Below are positions 1-5,251 of a stretch of DNA of 5,659 nucleotides, piece after piece. Each line of letters begins with the position of its first letter. Positions within the stretch are counted from its first letter, which is position 1. The notes beneath the pieces are model-generated. The model searched no databases. It saw only the letters and a program-made list of their open reading frames with translations, and was not told the DNA's origin. The position numbers and the translations under genes were made by a program. This stretch comes from Flavobacteriales bacterium. Its GTDB lineage: Bacteria; Bacteroidota; Bacteroidia; Flavobacteriales_D; Sanyastnellaceae. Where the stretch lies: positions 1-5,659 of the forward strand of contig JANRAA010000125.1 of NCBI GenBank assembly GCA_030728235.1, in the 5' to 3' direction.

Positions 1-645
1 TTCGGGAGCTTCGTAACCGTTGAAAATAACTTTACCTGGCTGGTTAAACAGGGTCGATAGCTGGTCGTTCATGGCTGAAGATACCGATGTATGTCCTGCT
101 GCGCGCTGCATCCATTTTTGCCACCTGCGTTTCACAATTCCATGTAAAATGAGCTCTTTCCGTGAGAGGTCGGGGTGGGTTTGCAAAACACGGTCATCCC
201 ACATATCGCGAAAATCGATCACGAAAGGAATTCCCCATTTCCGATGTATTTCGGCTGCTTGTGGCAGGTGAAAATGCGGTGAAAAAATACCCAGAACGAG
301 GTCAAATCGCGACAGGTCTTCACTGCGCAGCCACGCATCCATTCTTTTTCGCTGCTCGGTTGATTGGTAGTCGAAAGTGCCACGTAGATAATGCCACGCC
401 ACGCGCAGGGTTGAAAGGATGGGGGTGCGAAGCGTCCAATGTGGCTTTGCTTTGCTTTCTAGGTTTCCAGGGGCAATACGATGAACGGTGAGGCGGTCGT
501 TTTTCTCTCCCTCCCAATCGAAGGTGCAAACTTCAACATCCCAGCCGCTGGCTGGAAGATAATGAGCAAAAGACGCAGCCCGCTGAGATGCCGTAGCATT
601 GAAAGGTGGGAAATGGTAGCTCAGTATCAGCAGGCGTTTCGACAT
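1..645 (-). CDS. GT4-type glycosyltransferase, N-terminal part (runs off left edge)
   Basis: The reverse strand is open from an ATG at 645-643 to base 1, giving 215 residues with no stop, so the 3' part lies outside the window. The start MSKRLLILSYHFPPFNATAS matches the N-terminal motif of Bacteroidota GT4 glycosyltransferases: a first beta strand, a PP loop (residues 13-14) and a downstream Arg (22). Further family-like marks are the strand FDLVLGIFSPH (114-124), IDFRDMWDD (143-151), the TSVSSAMNDQL helix (186-196) and VIFNGYE (206-212), where the N-terminal Rossmann domain of a GT-B fold normally passes to the C-terminal one. The donor-binding C-terminal domain is not in the window, so the sugar donor cannot be judged. 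The inferred role is cytoplasmic transfer of a sugar to a lipid-linked polysaccharide unit. The ATG lies 9 bases after the flippase stop with no strong Shine-Dalgarno, which suggests one transcript and possible translational coupling. The GT4 class is well supported; substrate is unknown. Confidence 0.9.
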   Translation of the reverse strand, partial: MSKRLLILSYHFPPFNATASQRAASFAHYLPASGWDVEVCTFDWEGEKNDRLTVHRIAPGNLESKAKPHWTLRTPILSTLRVAWHYLRGTFDYQSTEQRKRMDAWLRSEDLSRFDLVLGIFSPHFHLPQAAEIHRKWGIPFVIDFRDMWDDRVLQTHPDLSRKELILHGIVKRRWQKWMQRAAGHTSVSSAMNDQLSTLFNQPGKVIFNGYEAPE

Positions 646-654
646 GTCGGCAAG

Positions 655-2094
655 TTAAGAAAGGAGAAGGTAAATCCACCCGCCAACGGCAGGGATGATG
701 AGGGTGACTGTTGTAAATAAAAGCACGCGAAAGGTGTTGACTTCGAGTATTTTAAAGATCCAGATGATGTACAATAAATAGGAAATGGCGTTGGCAATGG
801 CAAACCCGAACATCATGCTCATAAAGCCCATACCCGCTAGTCCAGGAATTATGATTCCAGCGATGCGCATAATGAAGAGCGTAACTTGGAAGGTCATGAG
901 GCTCTTTTCTCGTCGGGTGATGTTGAAGACAGATGAGATGGGGTTGCTGACATAGCGGAAGATGAATCCTGACACCAGTATTCCTGCAACGACGCCTGCT
1001 TGCGCCCATTGCTCGCCGAAAATGATGTTGTACAGTGGTTCTCCGAAAACGACCATGACGAGAAGGAAGGGAATGAAAACGAGGGTCAGAACTCTGTACA
1101 AACGCCATGTTTTAGCAGCAAACTCTTGCTTATCGCTGGCCCAAAGTTCAACACCGCGCTTGAGGAAAACGGGGGCAATGCCCGAACCTAAAATCCGAAT
1201 GGGCAGGTCAATAAGCACCATGGCGTAAGAGAATAATCCGATTTGACTGGCTTCAATAAAAAACAAAGGCAAGCTCAAAGGAACGATATACCCCGATCCG
1301 ATGTTCAATAGATTGCCCCAAAAGACATATCGTGGATAGTCGCGGTATTCGGACTTGGCCTGCACACGTTGATCTTTCGTTACTCGAATTTTCCAGGTGC
1401 TGAAAAAATCTTTGACAATGAAAAAGGGAAACAAAACGATGCGCAACAAATACAACAATGCGCCTGTGAGTATGAGTCCTTCAGGTCCGTTATTCACATA
1501 TTTCCCATAGCCGACATTAAATAATTTTGGAAACAAGGTAACGGGCACTCCAACGAGGCTTGCAGCGCGAAAGGCATGCGACCTTACGGTCCAACTCTGC
1601 ACGATTTGGTCGAGGGCGAGCAAAAAAGCAAAAAGTGGAACGAGGTAAATCCATGAACCGACAATTTGAATGTCCATGGTTTCAGTAATCAGTCCGCCAA
1701 AGGCGAAAAACACAAGCTGGGCGATTACGCAGACCAGACCAGTTGTCCGAAGCGTAACCCTTAACAGCGCGGCAAATTCGACATCGGTTTTCGGTAAAAC
1801 GAGTGCTTTTTGATAGCTCAAAGAGGCTGTGGCGCCGAGCAATGCGACAAAAGTGTTGAAAACGGTGAACACTCCATAGCTCTCTGGCGTATAGATTCGG
1901 GAGAGGATAGGAAAAAATATGAATTGTATGACGATGCCCCAAAGTGAGGCCGACGACATAAACGCGGTGTTCTGTATGAAAGAGCCACGCGTGAACAATC
2001 CTTTGAAAATTTTCTGGATGTTACCTATCAGTCCTTTCAAGCATTTTGAGTTTGTCCAAAGATAGATGTTCATGCTTTCTTGCCAAATCTTCAT
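655..2094 (-). CDS. Wzx-like polysaccharide flippase (lipopolysaccharide/O-unit translocase)
   Basis: Inner-membrane transporter of the MVF/MATE superfamily (Polysacc_synt type), which flips undecaprenyl-linked oligosaccharide to the periplasm. From ATG 2094 it has 479 residues and stops with TAA at 657-655; the family usually has about 420-500. Family marks are RGSFIQNTAF (36-45) before TM1, LSRIYTPESYGVF (64-76), YQKALVLPKTDVEFAAL (94-110) and GEPLYNIIFGEQWAQAG (351-367). Many long hydrophobic stretches (for example 111-133, 143-165, 207-227, 335-350, 408-450, 458-478) fit a 12-14 helix protein. The start is uncertain: ATG 2094, ATG 2073 and TTG 2040 are all in frame, giving 479, 472 and 461 residues. 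Family similarity begins only near residue 30, and a good Bacteroidota promoter lies at 2057-2087, inside the longer forms, so TTG 2040 may be the real start. The frame continues upstream to 2250, but there it overlaps the signal-peptide region of the divergent gene and is spurious. The glycosyltransferase follows 9 bases downstream. The substrate is not predictable from sequence. Confidence 0.93.
   Translation of the reverse strand: MKIWQESMNIYLWTNSKCLKGLIGNIQKIFKGLFTRGSFIQNTAFMSSASLWGIVIQFIFFPILSRIYTPESYGVFTVFNTFVALLGATASLSYQKALVLPKTDVEFAALLRVTLRTTGLVCVIAQLVFFAFGGLITETMDIQIVGSWIYLVPLFAFLLALDQIVQSWTVRSHAFRAASLVGVPVTLFPKLFNVGYGKYVNNGPEGLILTGALLYLLRIVLFPFFIVKDFFSTWKIRVTKDQRVQAKSEYRDYPRYVFWGNLLNIGSGYIVPLSLPLFFIEASQIGLFSYAMVLIDLPIRILGSGIAPVFLKRGVELWASDKQEFAAKTWRLYRVLTLVFIPFLLVMVVFGEPLYNIIFGEQWAQAGVVAGILVSGFIFRYVSNPISSVFNITRREKSLMTFQVTLFIMRIAGIIIPGLAGMGFMSMMFGFAIANAISYLLYIIWIFKILEVNTFRVLLFTTVTLIIPAVGGWIYLLLS
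2057..2087 (-). promoter_or_regulatory. Putative Bacteroidota promoter for the flippase-glycosyltransferase unit
   Basis: On the minus strand, TTTG (2087-2084) is followed after 19 bases by TATCTTTG (2064-2057), an exact fit to the Bacteroidota -33 TTTG / -7 TAnnTTTG pattern at about its usual spacing. This would start transcription near 2050-2052. The two upstream in-frame ATGs (2094, 2073) would then be untranscribed, leaving TTG 2040 as the first in-frame start, with a leader of roughly 10 bases. The match is seen directly; the activity is inferred. Confidence 0.5.
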
Positions 2095-2098
2095 TTGG
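2083..2098. repeat. Inverted repeat CCAAAT-cttc-ATTTGG in the divergent intergenic region
   Basis: Perfect 6-base arms (2083-2088 and 2093-2098) around a 4-base spacer, centred between the divergent flippase and surface-protein genes. Each arm contains TTTG on the outward-reading strand: 2087-2084 for the minus direction and 2094-2097 for the plus direction. It could be a shared operator or simply back-to-back -33 elements; a dyad this short can also arise by chance. Confidence 0.45.
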
Positions 2099-2121
2099 TT
2101 TATCCGCAACGCGTATTTTTG
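2094..2121 (+). promoter_or_regulatory. Possible promoter for the surface-protein gene (weak)
   Basis: TATTTTTG (2114-2121) fits the Bacteroidota -7 pattern TAnnTTTG, and TTTG (2094-2097) lies upstream. The spacing is only 16 bases, about 3 short of the usual distance. Transcription would begin at or within a few bases of the ATG at 2127, implying a nearly leaderless message. The actual promoter may instead lie further upstream, inside the flippase gene. Confidence 0.25.
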
Positions 2122-2126
2122 ATGGT

Positions 2127-2180
2127 ATGAGGTATTTGCTCTCTTGTCTATTTGTTTCGTTGTCGATGCTCTGCAGTGCC
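2127..2180 (+). other. Signal peptide of the surface protein
   Basis: Residues 1-18: Arg at position 2, a hydrophobic core LLSCLFVSLSML, and a CSA|QQ cleavage context following the small-x-small rule. There is no lipobox with Cys at +1 (the Cys is at -3 from the predicted cut), so type I signal peptidase cleavage is more likely than lipoprotein processing. Confidence 0.85.
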
Positions 2181-5100
2181 CAACAATCGCCGCTGGATAT
2201 CCCCGGTTTGCACTTGTGGGTGAGGGCTGACTCGAATGTAGTAACGGCAACAGGCGGACGAGTAACCGATTGGGGTGATATGAGTGGAAACGGAAATCAC
2301 CTCACTCAAATCACCAACAATTATCGTCCGGTGTTGGGAACAGGGCTGCTGAACGGACATTCAGGCATTGTTTTCGATGGGTCGAACGATAACCTTTTCT
2401 TTCCGCAATCAGCGGAGATTCGCACTGTTTTTTGGGTCATGGAAGAGAATGCCGCAGCCACACTTTCTTTTCGCTGCATGCTGGGCGACGACGATAAATT
2501 CGATTTTTTGCGCGGTGCCACTGGTCAAGTATGGAATGCACAATTCACCAACCCTGGGATTTTAGAGGGGGTTACACGAGCAAACTATCAGGAAATTGAT
2601 GGCGTCAACAATGGATTTCCCGAGGGCGTGCAATTGATGTCGTTACAAACAACATCCGCCGTTGAGGCGTCACGTCTCACCATGGATCGTGCTACCATTG
2701 CCCGTGTTTGGCACGGTGTGGTTTATGAACTTTTGATTTTCAACTCAGCGTTGGATGTCGAACAAATCGCTTTTGTTGAGAATTATCTTGCCGATTATTA
2801 CTCGGGATCGGTGCTTGACCTGGGTGAAGATGTGGTGATTGAAGATGGATTTTGTCCGATACAGTTAACCGCACAACCCGGTTTTCAAAGCTACGAATGG
2901 AACGATGGCAGCACCGAGGCGTCGCTGCAAATCAATAACACTGGGACGTATTGGGTAAATGCAACTGATATTTTTGGACGTGTGTTGACGGATACCGTTC
3001 ATGTTACCTTTCCAGGCGCTGTGCAACCTCCAGCCATGGCTGTTGCATGTTTGGGCGATAGCGTGGTATGGGATCTTGACTTAGATCCAGGCGTGTACGA
3101 CATTTTGTGGAACGATGGCAACACGCAAAGTGAACGATGGTTTTTGGAAGCGGGCGCGTACAGTGTTGCAGTAACCGATGGAAATGGGTGTGTGTTGAAT
3201 TCTGATGTCTTTAATGTCAGTATCGACATGTTTTCGACCCTCGAAGCGCTCAATCCAAGCCAGACGCTCTGTGCTGGAAATATGATTTCAATTGAATCAA
3301 TAAGCGAAGACTATACAATCTCGTGGGAGAATGGCAGCACCGATTCAGAATTACCGATTTCTGAAAGTGGCTCTTATTCGGTCATCTTGCAAAACGATAA
3401 TGGATGTCTGTTATACGATACCACTGAGGTTTTAGTCGTAGGTCTGGCACCAGAAGTAGTCATTCTAGAACCACCCATTTACTGTCTAAATCAAGTCATG
3501 GAGTTAACAGGGTCTGCCGTTGCCGACTCTCCGATAACATCGTGGGAGTGGTTGATTGGCGGAGCCGATAGCTATTCAGGACAACAGATATCGTTTACGC
3601 CAGCGCAATTCGGTATCTTCGATGCAGATTTGACTGTGACAACCGAAGTGGGCTGCTCAACGCAGATTTCAATTCAAGGAGAGGTGCATCCAGCACCTAC
3701 TGGGAATTTGATGTATACCTTGCCTTGTTCAGGACAAGAAGTAACTTTTTCTACCCAGCCACAGATTGCTGAGGGTGCTGTTTACAATGCCACCTGGAGT
3801 TTTCAAGGCAACACCGCCGATGGTTTTGAGGTTGCTTTCACTTCAGACGATGCTGGTTTTCATCAAGCATCCGTCACTTTTTTCAGCGTAGCAGGTTGCT
3901 CTCAAACCGTGAATCAATTGTTGCAGGTGTATGAAACACCAGACATTTCTATTCAAACAGAAAATGTATGTTCTGGCGATTTGGTTCAGTTTGAAGGCGT
4001 AAGCAATGGCACTGGAGGTCCCATTTCGACCTGGTACTGGTGGTTTGGAGACAACACTGCATCCACGCAGCAAAACGTTGCACACTTGTACGCGGGGTCG
4101 GGAAATTTTAATGTTGTCCTCACCGCTACAGCAACATCTGGCTGTGCTACCTCAGTCCCATTTGCCTTGACTGTTTACCCGCTTCCTCACGCGAATTTCG
4201 AGGTGTCCAATGCTTGTTTGGGCACGCCGTATCAAATCAATGAAACCAGCACCACAGCTGTGGATCCTATTGTTTCGTGGGATTGGACTGTAGGTGGAGA
4301 TACACCTTATTCCGGACAGTTTATCGCACCAATTTTCAACACCTTGGGATTTGTCCCTGTAAATTTGCTTGTTACAACAGAAAATGGTTGCACCGACGAC
4401 ATCACCCGCCAGATACCTGTTTTTGAATTGCCCGAGGTGGGGTTTGCTTTTTCACCTGAAATTGGGTCTGCTCCATTGGATGTAGATTTTGTAAATACAT
4501 CGGAATCAGGTCTCGATTTGATTTGGTATTTCGGCGATGGAGCTACTTCTGAACTGCAGCAGCCATCGCATACATTCACTGCCGACGGAGAATATGAAGT
4601 TACCTTGGTAGGAACAAACGTATATGGATGTACCTCCGATATTTCACAGGTAGTATTGGTCACCAATGCGATTTCTGATTTGAAAATTATCAGCATCGAT
4701 GCGCAAGATGGCACGTTTGGATTGCAGTGTCAAATGCTCATCCAGAATGCAGGCAACTATCCTGTTTCTCAAGTTGTGGGAAGTGTTGAAATCGACGGAC
4801 AGCTTTTGATTTCTGAGGTGTTTGATGTCGACTTAGCCCCAGGATATGTCACCTTGCTAACATTTACAGGCTACTTGCAGGGCACCAGCGACGCCAATGT
4901 TGTGTGCATTGAGATAATGGAGAACAATGCACTTGCCTTCGAGCAAACACCAGCAGACAATCAAGCATGCCAAGCACTGCAAGACGGACCATTGCTGTTA
5001 GAAGTGTTCCCTGTTCCATTGAGAGAAGGGCAGACACCAAAAGTACGGGTCATCATGCGCACAGCAGAAGAATTGCGAATCAGTTGTTATAGCGCCACGG

Positions 5101-5249
5101 GGCAGTTGGTGTACACTTATTCACCCCTTCAATTGGAAGAAGGGTACCACCTGTTGGAGCTTGATGAATTCACACCCAATGCAGGTTTGTATCACCTGCA
5201 ATTTGAAACAGATAGGGGAATTGAAATGCGGAATTTGGTTGTAGAATAG
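2127..5249 (+). CDS. Large T9SS-secreted surface protein: LamG-like domain, Ig/PKD-like repeats, type A sorting domain
   Basis: The product has 1040 residues and ends with TAG at 5247-5249. ATG 2127 is chosen because it gives a clean signal peptide (MRYLLSCLFVSLSMLCSA, likely cut before QQ at 19); the in-frame ATG at 2046 would add 27 residues in front of it. Domains in order: LamG/jellyroll-like, about 24-227 (PGLHLWVRAD, GNGNHL, FDGSNDNLFF, closing YELLIFNSALD...VENYLADYY); three Ig-like modules with Y/W-x-DG or ENGST motifs, 229-440; five PKD-like modules, 443-847, with canonical PKD cores WWFGDN (638-643) and YFGDG (801-805) and partner HLY/HTF motifs; a CARDB-like beta module, about 848-950; and a T9SS type A C-terminal domain, 955-1040. 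The inferred route is Sec export, T9SS passage through the outer membrane, and surface attachment or release. LamG and PKD folds suggest glycan or protein adhesion; no catalytic motif is visible, so this is an adhesin or structural protein rather than a proven enzyme. It is antisense to its polysaccharide-gene neighbours. Confidence 0.95.
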   Translation: MRYLLSCLFVSLSMLCSAQQSPLDIPGLHLWVRADSNVVTATGGRVTDWGDMSGNGNHLTQITNNYRPVLGTGLLNGHSGIVFDGSNDNLFFPQSAEIRTVFWVMEENAAATLSFRCMLGDDDKFDFLRGATGQVWNAQFTNPGILEGVTRANYQEIDGVNNGFPEGVQLMSLQTTSAVEASRLTMDRATIARVWHGVVYELLIFNSALDVEQIAFVENYLADYYSGSVLDLGEDVVIEDGFCPIQLTAQPGFQSYEWNDGSTEASLQINNTGTYWVNATDIFGRVLTDTVHVTFPGAVQPPAMAVACLGDSVVWDLDLDPGVYDILWNDGNTQSERWFLEAGAYSVAVTDGNGCVLNSDVFNVSIDMFSTLEALNPSQTLCAGNMISIESISEDYTISWENGSTDSELPISESGSYSVILQNDNGCLLYDTTEVLVVGLAPEVVILEPPIYCLNQVMELTGSAVADSPITSWEWLIGGADSYSGQQISFTPAQFGIFDADLTVTTEVGCSTQISIQGEVHPAPTGNLMYTLPCSGQEVTFSTQPQIAEGAVYNATWSFQGNTADGFEVAFTSDDAGFHQASVTFFSVAGCSQTVNQLLQVYETPDISIQTENVCSGDLVQFEGVSNGTGGPISTWYWWFGDNTASTQQNVAHLYAGSGNFNVVLTATATSGCATSVPFALTVYPLPHANFEVSNACLGTPYQINETSTTAVDPIVSWDWTVGGDTPYSGQFIAPIFNTLGFVPVNLLVTTENGCTDDITRQIPVFELPEVGFAFSPEIGSAPLDVDFVNTSESGLDLIWYFGDGATSELQQPSHTFTADGEYEVTLVGTNVYGCTSDISQVVLVTNAISDLKIISIDAQDGTFGLQCQMLIQNAGNYPVSQVVGSVEIDGQLLISEVFDVDLAPGYVTLLTFTGYLQGTSDANVVCIEIMENNALAFEQTPADNQACQALQDGPLLLEVFPVPLREGQTPKVRVIMRTAEELRISCYSATGQLVYTYSPLQLEEGYHLLELDEFTPNAGLYHLQFETDRGIEMRNLVVE
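2196..2807 (+). other. LamG/concanavalin-like jellyroll domain of the surface protein
   Basis: Residues about 24-227. The opening pattern (IPGLHLWVRADSNV, then WGDMSGNGNHL) and the closing helix after YELLIFNSALD are typical of Laminin_G_3-like domains in Bacteroidota secreted proteins. These folds bind carbohydrates or proteins in characterised cases; the ligand here is unknown. Confidence 0.75.
2811..4667 (+). repeat. Eight tandem Ig-like/PKD-like modules in the surface protein
   Basis: Protein-level repeats of about 65-83 residues at residues 229-297, 302-366, 370-440, 443-522, 525-603, 606-687, 688-770 and 771-847. Modules 2 to 7 each carry one Cys near the start (308, 382, 453, 534, 615, 697) and one in a GC motif near the end (355, 427, 510, 591, 673, 755), a likely intradomain disulfide. 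Module 1 has only the first Cys (243) and module 8 only the second (835). Modules 4 and 7 share T/VSWE/DW...GG...YSGQ and TTE-x-GC and resemble each other more than their neighbours. Confidence 0.7.
2898..3343 (+). repeat. Short nucleotide repeats marking the first three Ig-like modules
   Basis: TGGAACGATGGCA occurs at 2898-2910 and 3108-3120, and ATGGCAGCACCGA at 2905-2917 and 3331-3343. The spacings (210 and about 216 bases per module) match the protein repeat length, so these are remnants of module duplication encoding the W-N/E-D/N-G-S/N-T turn. The flanking nucleotides have diverged. Confidence 0.6.
4668..4976 (+). other. CARDB-like beta-sandwich module of the surface protein
   Basis: Residues about 848-950. 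The pattern DLKIISI ... QMLIQNAGNYPVS ... EIDGQLL ... LAPGYVTLLTF ... ADNQAC resembles CARDB-type domains, which have 'N-x-G-x-x-P/A' turns, a phrase like 'l.pG....v.f', and a closing 'E.dE.NN'-like end (here ENNALAFEQTPADNQAC). It acts as a spacer between the PKD repeats and the sorting domain. The assignment is by pattern only. Confidence 0.5.
4989..5246 (+). other. T9SS type A C-terminal sorting domain of the surface protein
   Basis: Residues about 955-1040. The pattern LLEVFPVPLREGQ ... LRISCYSATGQLVYTY ... EGYHLLELDEF ... AGLYHLQF ... MRNLVVE follows the type A sorting domain order: F/YPxP opener, 'x-x-G-Q-x-V' strand, 'G-x-H' strand, 'GLY-x-L' strand, and a terminal hydrophobic-charged strand. 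The opener is PVP instead of the usual PNP. In characterised species this domain directs export through the T9SS and is removed by the PorU sortase. Confidence 0.85.
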
Positions 5250-5251
5250 GC

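Noticed and set aside
162..491. 109-residue plus-strand open frame over the glycosyltransferase
   Set aside because: It is antisense to a continuous frame with clear GT4 motifs and has no recognisable features of its own.
320..529. 69-residue minus-strand open frame overlapping the glycosyltransferase in another frame
   Set aside because: The GT4 motifs run without interruption through this stretch in the main frame from 645, so no frameshift is needed and this frame is a shadow.
2046..2126. Starting the surface protein at ATG 2046
   Set aside because: It would place 27 polar and Cys-rich residues before a clean signal peptide that begins at ATG 2127; secreted proteins of this type start directly with the signal peptide.
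2095..2250. Extending the flippase upstream to the first in-frame ATG (531 residues from 2250)
   Set aside because: The extra N-terminal residues are low-hydrophobicity, unlike the family, and are antisense to the signal peptide and first residues of the plus-strand gene, whose start is well supported.
2811..4667. Tandem DNA repeats or a mobile element in the repeat region
   Set aside because: The repeats are conserved at the protein level, with only 13-base nucleotide matches; there are no terminal inverted repeats, target duplications or transposase.
4307..4714. 135-residue minus-strand open frame inside the surface-protein gene
   Set aside because: It lies fully antisense to a well-supported PKD-like coding region, shows no domain or motif, and its composition is that of a reverse-frame shadow.
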